Below are positions 11,253 through 24,576 of a stretch of DNA of 64,000 nucleotides, one piece after another. How positions within the stretch are numbered: the first letter of the stretch is position 1; each line of letters opens with the position of its first letter. The stretch covers positions 24,648,611 through 24,712,610 of the forward strand of contig NC_023754.2 in the NCBI RefSeq assembly GCF_000499845.2, read 5' to 3'. The position numbers and the translations under genes are program-made. A model generated the notes under the pieces. It saw only the letters and a list, made by a program, of their open reading frames with translations, was not told the origin of the DNA and did no database searches. Source of the DNA: Phaseolus vulgaris. Lineage: Eukaryota > Streptophyta > Magnoliopsida > Fabales > Fabaceae.

Positions 11253-14192
11253 TAATCATCACAGATTAAAGAACATTCAATTACTTCATTTGATTCATTA
11301 TGTGAACATGCTGCTCTTCGTCAGGGAAGCCAAATTTGAAAGCAATTTCATTGATAATAAAATGTAGTTTCTGCCGATAATGGTTAGGAAAAAGTTAACA
11401 TTCGACAAACGATCATTTTTCACGTAATACATGATGATTCAACGCATTTTCTTTTCTTTTTATTTTCTTCTTTTAAGCAGAAGTGTGTGACTGCAAGTTC
11501 TTTGGAGTCATGCAGACATCATAAGAGAACTATGCAGACATCATAAGAGAACTTGCATGAATGTTGACATCATCCGTGACTTTGGTAGCAGCTTGTTAGT
11601 GCTGATTGTCATGCGCGCACATTTGGCGCAGTGCACTAAATTATTTTATTAGTATCAAAGTGCTGAAAGGCAATGTTCAGTGGAGTGGACCAATTACTTC
11701 CCTGTTTTTCTCCTCTTTTCAACACAACCTCTTTAATCAAACGTTACATTCTCGTGAAACTAGAAAGATACACATCGGTATGTTTTACCAAGTGGTTTTT
11801 TTTTTCACTTTCCCTACTAATGGTTGAAGAGCAAGAGAAAAACAGTTTATGATTTCACGTAGACCCACCATGGACAGTGAATAGCAGTAGTGAAGAAATA
11901 TTGTTCAGCCCTTCACCTATATTGTAATAATTTTCAAAACTAATCGTCCACTATCTTGACTAAGTAACAAAATCCATCATCCATTCAAGGCTTTTGTGTG
12001 GCCATGCCTTCACATGTAGTTGAAGCGTCAATAGACAACCCCTAATTCTTCAGAAGGAAGAAATCTAATTTACAACCCCTCGTGGCCTTGTAACATTATA
12101 ATTTTGCTTCAATTTCCACCTTCTTACTATTGTTTTACACAAGAATCTGACCTAAGGCAATTATCAATGGCCTAAACGTCCTTTCGGGGACCATATATTC
12201 ATTCCCTTGACCAAAGGGCAATTATTTCACCAACACCATATGAGATATTTCGTCTTTAAACAATTGAATTCTGATGCTAACACCTTTGTCTCTTTAGATA
12301 TGTATAGATGGTAGACATGAAGAATAAGCGTAAAGTAGAGGCAAGAAAAATGTATACTTGATACCACTGATTGAAGCAAAAGCCTAATCATCCGAATAAC
12401 ACGGAACTGATGTCTCTTGTTTCTGCTTCAATGCTTGTCTACACTTTGCGTCAAACTTTAACAATACTTCCCTTCACTTCAATTTGTACAACATTTAGAT
12501 AATCTAGTCTATACAACAACCTTATCCTACTCAAAATTTGACAAAACTCATTCATGCAAAAATATCTCACTCGAGTCAAATAATGTAAGCCATTCAAAAT
12601 CTTTTAACTAATTAGGACTACTTAGAAAGACAGAATCTTTTGGCTATGTAATTTCTTATTCTTTAAAATAACAGGGAGAGTTTTGTATCACTATTATGCA
12701 ATTATTATTTTTATTGATTATTAACGTATTATTTTCTAGCGGATCACTTACATTCAATAATAAACATACTGTGAAAGTTTCAAGCTATTCATAACAACAT
12801 TTTATGTAAATTACTTTAATTAGAATTATCTTCAATTTTTATGACAGTTACTTCCATATGAGTTATGCTTGATATAAATAAAAGAGTCATGTCAACAATT
12901 GTCTTAAAAGTATTGATGAAGAAACATTTATATAACCAACTATTTGTCTTTAAGTACTCTTAAAGTAATTATAAAATAAATATCATATGTAAGTTTTATA
13001 TTATTTATGTTTTTTTATATAATCTATTTTGGGTTAAATATATTTTGTTATTCTTGTGATAAATTAATTTTTGTTTCTGATTGAAACTTACCATTCAAGT
13101 TCAAGTATCTATAGTATAAAAATATTGAGACAGATCCTTTTGTATGTGTAATTATTATTAGATTTTTTAAAAAATTTGTTGTTATTTTTATTGACGACAT
13201 CCTTAGAACTACATTAATAATGTGTTGATGAAATAGAATTTTAAATTAAATCAATTCCATATATATAAATACCTATTTTAATATTTTTATACTAATATAA
13301 AATTTAGATTAATAATAAAAAATAATTTTATATTATAATAGATGAAAACAAAAATATTAAACCTAGCTATTTAAAAAATATTAAAGACCGAAGATATTAA
13401 TCCCATGATTTGGTACTCAGTTAGGGAAAACCATTTGATACGCTGCTGCTTGTCCCTTCCTTTTTAAACATTTCTTTTCACCAACATATTTATATTTATT
13501 TATTAATTTAAGAGTGACAGACTATTTTTTTAAGTTTGTGTATACGTATATCAGTAAAGTCAACTTTAACTTAATAAAACCCTTTTGGTATACTCATTCA
13601 GATATGAAGCCTTTTTCTAAAAAAGACCTAATAATTTATATTGAGTGTTCTTTGTTGCATATAAACTAGTTTAGCTACTCGATTCTTTATCCCCTCTTGT
13701 AGTCATTAACCCAGTTCACTATTAAGGAAAGTATCTATATCAATGTAACACAGATGCTTCATTTATTTTTTAACTTCTTAAAATTGGAAAACTAGAAGAC
13801 AAAAATGCTACACCACTATACAACACCATATCATGCAACAATCATCGGTTACTCCAAAAAAAAGAAGATAAAGCAGCAGTAGTTGCTGGTTAATTTAAAA
13901 ATAATGCCAAAATATTTTCCTTCTTTTCCTTATGTATTTTTCTTCGAAAAAAGATATGTCTGAAGCTATATACCACCATACTAGGATCAGCAAACAAATA
14001 CACATAAAAACATAAAGAAGAATACAAAAATTCTGTGTATGCCACATCACCATCATCCATGATATATAATGTCTATATTCTCAACGACGAAATTTCAACA
14101 AGCAATTAAACCAAAACATATACGAATATAAATAATGATAATCATCTTATAGAATCAATTAAGCTTAAACAGACACATGCATAAACCTGCTA
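11253..14192. other. Convergent intergenic region between Nudix and NF-YB genes
   Basis: Positions 11253-11600 are probably the Nudix 3' UTR and include a perfect 22-bp tandem duplication at 11510-11553. Positions 11600-13400 are AT-rich spacer without coding signal. Positions 13900-14192 probably contain the 3' UTR of the minus-strand NF-YB gene. Frame 11606-11827 has no recognisable domain. Confidence 0.55.
11510..11553. repeat. 22-bp tandem duplication
   Basis: ATGCAGACATCATAAGAGAA plus CT occurs twice without interruption, at 11510-11531 and 11532-11553. A partial variant (TTGCATGAATGTTGACATCAT) follows directly. It sits just after the Nudix coding end, probably in or near the 3' UTR. 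Confidence 0.9.
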
Positions 14193-14735
14193 CTATCTAG
14201 TTCTTGCAGAAGATGCTGAGCCAGCACTCCCAGATCCATACACGTGTCCCTGATGCCCCATCATCACCATCATAGAGTTTGGTACCATACCTCCATGGCC
14301 ATGAGCATGGCCATAAGCCTCATCCCTCTGATCACCAGCACCACCACCACCCAGTGGCCTTCCCATTATAGCAGTTTTCTCCCCCTCCATCTCCCTGTAC
14401 TTGTGCAGGTAAATCTTGAGAGGCTCCACATACTCCTCAAACCCCAGTGTGGTCATGGCCCACAGTAGGTCATCACCGTTGATAGTTTTTCTCTTCTCCT
14501 TCTGGCACTTATCAGATGCTTCACCTGTTATGAAGCTGATGAACTCCGACACACACTCTTGCACGGTTTCCTTCGCCTCCTTCGAGATCTTCGCGTTCGC
14601 CGGCAACGCCTTCTTCATGATCCTGCTCACGTTGGCTATGGGAAGGAACCTGTCTTGCTCTCTGCACCCTGAGAATTCATTGCCTCCATTCGTGTTACCG
14701 GCTTGCCCTCCTGAATCGTTATCAGACTCAGCCAT
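14193..14735 (-). CDS. NF-YB: NF-YB (HAP3) CCAAT-binding histone-fold subunit, NF-YB2/3 type
   Basis: A single exon of 180 residues starting [10 protein letters not shown]. The conserved B domain spans about 25-120: [20 protein letters not shown], the histone-fold helices with [17 protein letters not shown], then [20 protein letters not shown] and [15 protein letters not shown] pairs with NF-YC, and the dimer recruits NF-YA to bind CCAAT or CONSTANS-type proteins to bind flowering promoters. The segment [19 protein letters not shown] is of the non-LEC1 class, so an embryogenesis role is not expected. The C-terminus is rich in Gly, His and Met ([19 protein letters not shown]). The open frame extends upstream to a GTG at 14774, but TTTGTAG|GTGG there looks like a splice acceptor, so a 5' UTR intron probably ends at 14775 and ATG 14735 is the start. 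This is known in related genes but inferred here. Confidence 0.95.
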   Translation of the reverse strand: MAESDNDSGGQAGNTNGGNEFSGCREQDRFLPIANVSRIMKKALPANAKISKEAKETVQECVSEFISFITGEASDKCQKEKRKTINGDDLLWAMTTLGFEEYVEPLKIYLHKYREMEGEKTAIMGRPLGGGGAGDQRDEAYGHAHGHGGMVPNSMMVMMGHQGHVYGSGSAGSASSARTR

Positions 14736-14814
14736 AACCTCACTCACTATAGTCAACAACACAAACGCCACCACCTACAAACTTATTATATACACACAAC
14801 TCTTTTTATTCTAT

Positions 14815-14815
14815 G

Positions 14816-14876
<61 letters not shown>
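14815..14876. repeat. Compound (CT)n(TA)n microsatellite
   Basis: About 11 CT dinucleotides run directly into about 20 TA dinucleotides. The block lies about 80 bp upstream of the NF-YB start codon, probably in a 5' UTR intron or the leader. It is likely to be length-polymorphic. Confidence 0.95.
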
Positions 14877-14879
<3 letters not shown>

Positions 14880-14880
<1 letters not shown>

Positions 14881-17800
14881 ATTAATTAACTCACTTACTA
14901 CAACTATAGTACAATAACTGATACAAAATTATTCTAATAATTAACTGAGTCATAAATTTAGATATTTGATTGGAATAAGATTGTTTTATTTAAATAAAGA
15001 TATGTGTATATTATGAGAAAATAGATATAAAGTATTAGTAATAGTATTTGACTAGGTATATAATAATTAAGATTGGATTGAGAGTGAATAATTGGGAGAA
15101 GATATAATTAAATAAGAAAGGTTGGAAAATGGGGGTTGGAGTGGGAGAAGTGGGTGTTGTTGGATTGAAGAATTGGAATAATTAAGGTGTTTGGAGTTTT
15201 TTAATTTTGCTTAATTATTATGGAGTGTAGTTAGCTAAGAGACGTGGCTAATTTGTGGGCGTTGGTTTATGTGATTAATTAAGTAGTTGACGCGTAAGGT
15301 TGATGATTAGCGTTGGATTAGAAGGAAAGAGATGGAGAAACACGTGGGTGTTGAATTATGGTAAAGGGAAGAAGAGCTTATAAGCTGTTTCTGTAGGACG
15401 GCTCCATCTGCTATGAAGACAAAAACTTCAAGCCTAGCCTTCAAATCACTTTATCACATTATTCTTCTTCTTATTATTATTATTATAATTATTAATCAAA
15501 ATATATATTTATTATAAATTTAAATTAAAAAAAAATAGTCGTTTTCAAAATTGAAAACAGAAATAAATATGTTACTACCATAATATTTGCTTGTTTAACA
15601 AAATCGTAATTTATAATGATTTAAATAATATTTACTTCTTTTGACAGAAAAAGGAAAACATTGCATTCACTGATGTAATTAATAGTTATATAAAATTTAT
15701 AAAACCGGACAATTAATTAATTTTATCAAATATTTATAATTCAACCATTTAATAATCTATATATTACAATATCTATTGCGTGTAATTATTTAAATAAATT
15801 GTTAATCTTGATTTTGTAGGTATTACACTATATATATTACATAGATTTTAATAATTAACTTACACTATTATAGACATTTTAATATGTACAAAAAAATTCA
15901 TACACTCAATTTTTAAGTTATCAAAGTCCACTCTCTCTCTCGAGCTTACTTATCTATCATCTAACCAAGAGTTTTAATATTTAGTATACAATTCTAAAAA
16001 TACAATAAAAACTACAGGATAAAATTGAATTAAAATATTAATTTTGGATTCTGCAAAAAAATAAAAAAAATAGAGAAAAGTTCAATTTGATTAAATCATA
16101 ACTTATTTTTAAAGAAATTCATTTTAAGTTCTTGAGCCAAATCATAGATTTTCATACCAAAAAAATATGAAATTCAAATCTTAAGAAAAAAATTATATTA
16201 ATACCTACAAGAAAATAATAATTAATTTTGAGACAAAATGTAATTATTATGTTGATTAATTTATATATAATTTTATAAATTAAAAAATTATTAGTATTTA
16301 AAGTAATTTATATTATTAATAAAAATTTATAAAATAATTTCTAAATTTATATTTAATATTAACTATCAAGTTTTATCTATTATAACTACTAATTACCTTG
16401 AGTTTTATGATCAATTACCAAATATACAAGACTTAAGTTTATGATCAAATTACCTTGAGTTTTAAGAGAGAAGTCACTTGCCAATTTTGTTTTAAGCTTT
16501 TATTTTGAGAAAATATTTAAAACAAAATTAATAACGAAATTACTAGCAGAATCTAAAATAGTAACAAAATTTTAGGGTGATTGTCAAATTATGTTTAGGT
16601 TGTAAATAAAATTAATTAATAACTTAAAATAAATTTTAAATATTGATTAAAATATTTTAACATGAAAATATTATTTTTTATATATTAAAATATTTAAAAA
16701 GTGCTCATTCCATTTTAAACTGAATTGGGGTTAAAAAAATTAAAAATATTTAAACTGAATAAAAAAATATATGTTTTTTATATTTAAGTCTATGATCTTG
16801 AAGTGCAGATAATACATATACATCTATCTTGTTCTGGGTTAAGATTCAATATCTTATTACGAATAAAGCATCACAAAAATGTTGAAATTATCGGATAAAA
16901 CTCTTATATACACGATCATTAAACTAAGAAATTGAGAAACAATATGAATGATAAAAGAGAATACGGGTTGGACAAAAAATAATAATAAAATACATTTTTT
17001 TATCACAAGTTAAAATTAGCTTATAAATAAATTAAAAACAAAACCTTTATATGTAATTTTTTAATATAAATTAACTTAAGAGTATTTATACAAATTTATT
17101 TTCATAAATCCTTTTTAAAGAAGAAAATTAATAAATGAACTTGATTTTTTTATATACTAAAATTAATGTATGCATAAATTTTTAAAAAAATTACACGTTA
17201 ACTTATACATAAATGTATTTTAATTTAAAAAAAAAAAAAAAAAAAAATTCTTGAAAAGATGATAAATAATTTATTTTATGAAATTAATTTTAATTTGTGA
17301 ATTTTTTCTTAAAAATTTATTAAAAATCTTAGTCAATCAGATTATAGAGAGGGGGTGGGTTTGTGAAGTTTTTCAGTCAGCTGTGATGAGAAGTTGAGAT
17401 GAGATGTTGTGATGAGATTAGATGAGATGAGATGAGATGTTGTGAGTGTAGGTGCGCTCCGCATGAGACAAATACGTTGACACTGTTGACTTGTTCTTAT
17501 TACACCACGTTGAGCCACCTGGCACATTATCATAGTTGTGGGTCCCACTTTTCAATTCTTAAGGTCATTGTGCTCATCAAATAAATCATCCCACTACTTA
17601 ATTACAACTTGAGTTTGTTATTAGCGGAAGAGGACTCATAATTTCACAACACTTTAAACTCATCTTAATAATTAAATTCGATTATTATACTAATTAAATG
17701 AGTAAATTTTAATTTATTTATATTTAAAAGATTATATTGTTTTCAATCCAACTCAAGTCAACTTAAACCAATAGAATCTAGTTCAACCAAATACTTGAAT

Positions 17801-18130
17801 TCATTTTGACACTTCTAATGGTAAATGAGTACCAACTTCATAGCAAAAATCTCATACAAATCAAACCTTTATATTGGTTTATCATCAAACTAAAAGGAAT
17901 ATTTGCAGTAATTAGAAAATACTTAACTTATAGGACATTAACAAAGTTTTAAGAAGACCGTTCGATTTACTTCTCTCTTTATAAAAAAAAATTCAATAAT
18001 TGGGGTTTATAGTTTTATTTTTTTGTTAATCACAATTCAGATTATATCTATCATTGTTTCAGATTATATCTTTTAGATTTTAGAAAAATGATTTCTTTTC
18101 AAAAGGTAATTGTAAAAGGATTCTTCAATA
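14880..18130. other. AT-rich spacer upstream of NF-YB
   Basis: The stretch 14880-15450 is less AT-rich and probably contains the NF-YB promoter. Positions 15480-17330 are extremely AT-rich with many homopolymer runs, including an A run of about 22 at 17228-17249. A GATGA-type simple repeat lies at 17385-17440. No gene is supported; frame 17342-17548 (minus) overlaps the simple repeat. Confidence 0.55.
15341..15346. promoter_or_regulatory. G-box (CACGTG) upstream of NF-YB
   Basis: A perfect palindromic CACGTG in the context AAACACGTGGGTG, about 610 bp upstream of the NF-YB start codon. G-boxes bind bZIP and bHLH factors. About 30 bp further upstream is the palindrome AGCTTATAAGCT (15374-15385), which could serve as a TATA region. 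Function is inferred from position only. Confidence 0.4.
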
Positions 18131-18137
18131 TTTTAAT

Positions 18138-18640
18138 TTTTTCATGTTCTTGTATAAGGGTTGGGGCCTAGAGAGCTGTTAAGAGGATTTCTCTTCCTTC
18201 TTTATATCGGTCGGTTGTATTTTTCCTTCGTAGTCTTGGTTCTCGGTCTTCTTGTAAGCATCGAACGGGATACCTGCAGAAGGCACTTCGACGCTAAAGT
18301 CAATCAAAGTGTTCAACACTCGGTTGTCAGAGTTTGGTAGATAATGACGTACCTATTTCTTGAAATGTGCGTTATTTATATTATCTATGGTGGACTTTCC
18401 TTATTGGATCAGTGGATCAGGTTAAGGAGTTGGACTGAGTTTAAGACTAAATTATCTAGCTCCTAATTAAGAATTAGCTTTGTTAACTTTGATCGAACGT
18501 AATTTGTCTTAAACTATCAGTCAAATCGATAGACGTGTGTTTCGACTACATACGATTGACCAAACGTTGAGATCCGATAAGTAATATTGATTTTGCGGCC
18601 TCACTGTTACATTTCAAACATTTCAAAAGGAGTTAATAAA
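18138..18640. mobile_element. Probable LTR-retrotransposon fragment (non-coding)
   Basis: This stretch is clearly richer in G and C than its surroundings and has no open frame. It has wording I associate with long terminal repeats of legume retroelements: TATATCGGTCGG, CGAACGGGATACCTGCAG, AAGGCACTTCGACGCTAAAG and ATAATGACGTACC. I see no matching second LTR, primer-binding site or coding domain, so it would be a solo or truncated LTR. The boundaries are approximate and the assignment rests on recall, not a search. Confidence 0.42.
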
Positions 18641-19840
18641 TGTTTGGGTTTAGTCAAGAATTGTATTAGTTGTAATATGTTGAATACAACGGAGATCGGA
18701 ATAATTTTTATTTTTTTTGTCTCATGTTACTCTACCTTTTAATTCTTTTTTTATGCTTACTTTTTTGAATCCTATATATTTATTGATTCGTATACGCAAG
18801 ATTAGATTTGCGTTAACTAAATTTCTAACGTGACAAAAAATTAACTTAATTGTGAAAAGTTTTTTAAGAAAAGCTTGAGGTATTCTAATTTTTTTTTATT
18901 AACACATTTTGAGATTACCCTTCAAAATGGAAAGCTTACTTTAGAGAATAATAGTAAATGTTATTATATAATAAATATAATAAAAAATATTTTAAAAAAA
19001 GGTCTCACATTCTCCAATATTAATTCCATTTAATATTCATGATTTATATTAATTAATGTTATACAAAACTATGAAGACATGTATTTTAATCCTTAGAAAC
19101 AACACGAGTTCTTCTCTCAAGATACATCAATGAGTTGAATCAATTTTATATAATGAAAAATCTGAGAAGTCAAGAGTATAATTGGATTCCAAAGGGATTC
19201 CCTACTAATTTCAAGAGACAGAAGGGATTTCGATTGCTATTCTTTGAGAATGGCATCTGCAATTCAGGAAAGATAAGGTTTAAGCATTCGCCATAGAGGC
19301 AAAGAGCGAGTAGAAAATAAGAGATTACACGCCACGTACATAAGATTAGGATTTCCTAATTAACCATGGTACCCTTGGATGGCACTTTTAGGTAGCACTA
19401 CAACTTCACCATCCAAAATGTTCAAGAACAATTATCATCAGTTTGGAAAATATATAGATGAAATTCAAGAGTTACCTGAGATATATATTTTGTAAATACA
19501 ACAATAGATTGGAATGTAGAAAGTCAAGTATTCTTGATGTTTGTAAGTACTATTGATTTCAATTCTTGAAGGATGTGAAGTAGAATAAGGTCCCAATTGA
19601 AGGGGGTAAATATAGCCTAGGTAAATATAAATTGGGATGGTCAATTACTCCACATTCTTCAAAGGAGTGCATTTCAACATTCAAAGATCACCATGGATAA
19701 TGGGATTCTTGTGCATTCTACCAATAACTACCACAAAATCAATAAACCAAACTGCAGATAGTATGCATATATGTAACTAAGCTGACTTAAAAGAGACAGC
19801 CAAAAAACTGGAATGTATATCACAAAGCAATATTAAGAAG
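18641..19840. other. Spacer downstream of the mitochondrial ACP gene
   Basis: AT-rich to about 19100, then more mixed sequence (19100-19840) that probably includes the 3' UTR of the ACP gene on the minus strand. No coding signal was found on either strand. Confidence 0.5.
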
Positions 19841-20414
19841 TTAAGGCTTTTCCACGTTTTTCTGATCAACCTCTGCTATGTATTTCGCCACATCAGCACA
19901 GCAAGCAAGCTTATCTGCCTTCTCATCAGGAATTTCAATAGAAAATTCTTCTTCAAGGGCCATAACGAGTTCCACTCGGTCCAAACTGTCCATGTTCAAG
20001 TCCTTTTGAAAATCAGCTGTTTCAGTAACCTACAAAATGGTCGAGTAGAATTCTAGAAGTAATAACAAGCTTCCCAAAATGTTATCCTTCAGCATAAAAA
20101 ATGATTCAGCAATATTTTGAAGTTTTCACATATGAATAGTAAAAACAGAAAAATGGATTATCCAGCTCTAAATATAGCTATATCAAATGATAATTCTCTT
20201 TCGACCATTAATTTTATACCTTTGAGGCATTGATTTTATCAAACTTCTTGGCCAGTGCAATTACTCGGTCCAGTATTTGATCAGAACTGGCAGCTGTCGC
20301 AGAGCACCAATATCTCAATTGCATATTCGCACCTTCATCCCTCGCCAAAAGCCATCTTTCAGCTGACCTCCTCAAATTCACTTGATTCAAGATAGATTTC
20401 CTTATGCTTTGCAT
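19841..20414 (-). CDS. mtACP3: Mitochondrial acyl carrier protein, mtACP3 type
   Basis: Two coding exons, 20414-20220 and 20029-19841, joined in phase 0 (AAG|GTATAA and TTTGTAG|GTT), give 127 residues. Residues 1-45 ([16 protein letters not shown] onward) are basic and lack a run of acidic residues, as in a mitochondrial presequence. The ACP fold follows at about 50-120 with the phosphopantetheine site DSLDRVEL; the Ser carries the prosthetic group. The stretches [17 protein letters not shown] and [15 protein letters not shown] resemble Arabidopsis mtACP3 (At5g47630, from memory). Mitochondrial ACPs carry growing acyl chains for lipoate synthesis and associate with complex I. A non-coding first exon probably ends at 21379 (ATCTC|GTGAGTGCC), leaving a 5' UTR intron of nearly 1 kb before the start codon. 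The open frame continues upstream to 20450, but ATG 20414 matches the family start. Confidence 0.93.
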
Positions 20415-21500
20415 ATTCAAACCAGCAAATGATCCAAGCAGTGCAAGCACTCTTCAAAATTATCCAAGATTATTAGTTTCAGAACATAGAAGTGTCATTA
20501 AAGAGTGAAACTATTAAAGTGAGGATAATAAAGGACTTTTTTCTCCATCCTCTCATTCAAAACACTGCTAATACTTCCACACAAATAGTATAAGCAAAAA
20601 ACAGATGCAATCTTGACTGTGTCTTTGGAGTTGTTTTGCAATCAAGAAAATTACGAAAGTTAAAGATCAATTCTAATTAAAGAACAACATACAAGGAGTC
20701 TAAGATATTGCATATAGGTTTTTTCCCAAAAATAATTAGTTGAAGCTAAAAAAACTCTGAAGTCTATAACACTACAAGCACTGCATAAACCCATCAAAAT
20801 CAGCCAAAAACGCAAATACATGGAAAAATAAAGGGACCTAAGCCATAGTCTATGAGCAGCAAGGATCCTAGAAGCTATATATATGACTGGACATGATGTA
20901 AGACTTGAAAGGACTCAACTCTGAGATGCCAACACCATTAGCCAGGTCTTTTGTCAAACAAAATATCACCCTCTGGTAAGAACCAATAAAAGAATTAGAC
21001 AAGGAAAGGTGCTTGTCTTGTCCCTCTTTCCTTGGCACCAGGAACTGTATGCATTACATTCCGTCAGGGTCAAGGAAGATGGGAAATTCCAAGAAACACC
21101 AAGGGTCACCACAAAGGTAACATTGCAAACAGCATGTCACAGTTCAACAACAACTCGTTTCTATTAAACTGTCTTGAAAGGGATAGATTATAAACAACTT
21201 TGCACATGCACCTGAAATGTTATATCATGTTTCCATATAATATAACAAACTTAGAGTGGCTAAACCTACTCACAGCATAGCATTCATCAAATAGCAACCA
21301 AATGAAAGAGTATGAGTGGAAATGAGATTGGAAGTGAGAAAAATGTAGAAAGAGGAAGATAGGGAAGTGGGCACTCACGAGATTCGGCGCAGTGGCAGTG
21401 ATTTTGTCAGATATGCTGACAAATGAGTGGCCTGGTAGGTGTTTGATATAATGCCACTCTCTTATTTCACAAGCTCACTCTTGCACGCTCCTACTAGCCT
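20415..21500 (-). other. Probable 5' UTR intron and leader exon of mtACP3
   Basis: There is no coding signal between the ACP start and about 21380. A strong donor (GTGAGT) at 21378 on the minus strand, preceded by moderately GC-rich sequence (21379-21500), suggests a leader exon whose intron ends just upstream of 20414. The exact acceptor (several AGs near 20440-20455) cannot be fixed by eye. Confidence 0.45.
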
Positions 21501-24500
21501 CCTCTCACTTTCGACCCTTCTCTACACAGTTGAGAACCCCACCTATAGCAGCTCTGTTTTATTTAATTTTAACAAAATTTATTACTTTAACTTTATTTTC
21601 TTTATTGAGTAATAATGTATTTTCCCATAACATAAAATAGTCCAGTTGAGACACGCACTCAATTTAATAACAAAAATTATAATCAATTTTTAATAAAAAC
21701 ATAATGCAAAGTTTCCATTAATTAAATGAACATTTGCATTTGTTTCGTTTTTATTAAAAAATATTTTTTTTAAACATTTTATTATATTATAAGTGTAGAC
21801 TATGTTAAATTTATAAATAATAAGTTAAATAGATAAAAGTGTCTGTTTATCTATAACGTCAGAAACTTATATTTTGTGTTGTTAAAGCCAAACCAACTAT
21901 CCATAACAAGGGTGTGTTGGTTCAAATAAAAAATGTAAGGAAATTTTGGAGTTTTTTTTAAAAAGAATTTGAAACTTTAGAAAATTATAATTATTTTTTT
22001 ATATGACAAATATTCAGATTTGAAAAAAGATTGTGTGAAACATATTTTTTTCCAACTTTTACTAGATTAAATTCAATATAGATATGCTAAAATTTGAGGA
22101 AAATTTCAAAATACACTTTTAAGCCTTAAAAATATGTTTGATACTCATTTCTATCATTTGAAATATTTTGTGAAAATCTTAATATAAACTTAACTTTATT
22201 TTCAGTGTTTACAAGCTATATAGATAAGATATAAGTAGAAATTGTGTGTTTAAGTAGTTGTGAAGGTTAGAATAAGTGCAACTTGATCTTGAAAGATTGT
22301 TTGTTTCTCTTCAATTTTCTCTCTGAGAACAATTCTTTTGGATTGAAGAAGAGATTTAGGGGAAGGTGAGGGACTGAATTTGTGAAGATTAGAAAGAATG
22401 TATAAGAATATGTATAAAAAATAATAAAAATAATATTTATTATATATATTTGTTATTTTATACAACTATATATGTATTGTTGATATTATAATGTTATTTT
22501 ATTATTTTCATTATTTATAATTATACGTTGTTATTAATATTATAATTAAATATTTTTTAAATTGTTAAATAAATTTATGTAATATTTAATTTTGTATATT
22601 GTATATTATAATAAAATGCATGTGCAAAAATATTTGGGTAAAATGCAATTCTACATGAAATCATCACAAATATTTTTATTAATATGAAAATTGAAAAAAC
22701 ACTCTACCGTCTTTCGTATCAACTTCTTCACTCTCAAAATTATTGAAATAAACACAATAATCACTCCTTCCCTCCTCCCTCATTGTACCGGAAAACAAAC
22801 AAACATTAATATTTTTTTTCTTTGTTGTCCTTTCCAAGTTAACTATAATATCTACTAGTATAACTCTAATTTCAACCTTTAATTTTTTATAAAAAAGATT
22901 TCTAACATGATGTCTATGAGCAATAAAGAAATACAAGATTAAGACTTGTGAAACACTTCACACACTTCACACATTGTTACCAAAATGGATATAAAAATAA
23001 TCTTTACTTAATAATATTACATTTTGTGATCCTTCATATAAGGAATTGAAATGATATCTTTACTATTTAAAGGAAGATGTTAGGTACAAAACTTCAATCT
23101 CACCAAATTATTTTCTAATATAGTGGAAACTAAAAATTATGATCAAAGTAGCAAAATAAAGTTTTTAGAACATCAATTTTTTAGTATTTGTCCTTAAATA
23201 ATTAACTCTTAAAACTTTTAAAATAAGTGAGATAGATAGAGAAAACTCCACCATATTGGTATCACACTTATTTAATCTCAAACTCGTGTTTCATTTGATA
23301 AAAATACATAAATTTGGTGATAATAAGGTGATATGTAGTTCATGCCACAAAATTTGGAAGACTTTGAGGAATGACAATTATTTTTTTTTAGTAGAATTGA
23401 GTAAGATTAACATTGAGAGTTGTTAACATTTGACATTTATATATCTTTTCAAGTATACACCTATGCAACTAGTAAAAGAATAACAAAGAACACATCTTAT
23501 TTGAATGAAATGTTATATCTAAAATTTTCGAATGTACATTTTCACTTTCTCTTTATAAGGTGTTAATTTTAAGACACTCTTAATAATAAAGAATTGACAA
23601 CTCAATAAAATTTTTCTAAGATCCACAAATTTTTTTTCATTTAAACAATTATATATTTTCTTAAAATCATTTCTCTTAAATAATAACACATAAAATTATT
23701 ACTGCATGAACTTGAACAAAAAAAAATTATAAAATACTTTGATAAGGTGACATTAAGTTATATCTCATTTATTTAAAAGTCTTTTACAAGTTTTGACATC
23801 TCAATTCAAATAAATAATTTACAAAATTAATTAGTTTTTTTTTTTTATCTTTTAAATCCCATACTTCTCTTATGTTCTCATGATAAATCAAATCACTTAA
23901 AAAATTTAAAATAACTTTTCTTCCACTTAAAAAATCACCTTATTTTTTCTCAATTTCATTCATCTTCATTATTCTCTTACTTATTTACATTCTCTGTTCC
24001 TTTTCTTATAGAAGGTAACAAAAATGATTCAAAATTTTAAAAGGAGACCTAAGATATTTAACAATAATTTTTTTTCCCTTAAAACCTTTAAATTCATGTG
24101 CCAACCACAACCTATATTAGTAAGTCATAACCCATCCAACCGAACGGGCCAATTGTTAAGAAGTGATCCATTTGAATACTGCACTCAGTTTCTTTCAGCT
24201 TGGGCTTTTTGAGCCCGAAACTCGGCAGTGAGGAGTCTTCACGTCCTGCCATGCCGTCGGAGGGAAGACGCCAAACACAACACAAAGTCACAACAGAACA
24301 TAATATAAGCTCCTTATGATGACGTGACCACCATCCCCAAAACCCAACACAACAGAACACAACACTCCTAACCTTACCATACCATACCCTACCCCACTCC
24401 CTCACTCCCCACCTTCAACTCCTTTCTCTTTCTTCTTTCCACCCATCTCCCATTTCTTTTTTACTATCATACAATTATTGTTTTACCCCACTCCCTTCCC

Positions 24501-24576
24501 TTTCTCTTTTTTCCTTTTTCCCTTTTTTTTCCCTTTCTCTTCTTACTCCCTCCCTCTCTCTCCCTCCACAACTACC
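21501..24576. other. Divergent spacer between mtACP3 and the SnRK1 beta gene
   Basis: Both neighbours are transcribed outward, so two promoters lie here. Positions 21560-24000 are AT-rich with no credible gene. GGGTGTGTTGGTTC near 21910 resembles the ends of hAT-like MITEs but no partner end was found. Positions 24220-24576 are C- and T-rich and form the likely promoter and pyrimidine-rich 5' leader of the beta-subunit gene (runs of TTTCCC and TCTCTC at 24480-24565). Confidence 0.55.
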
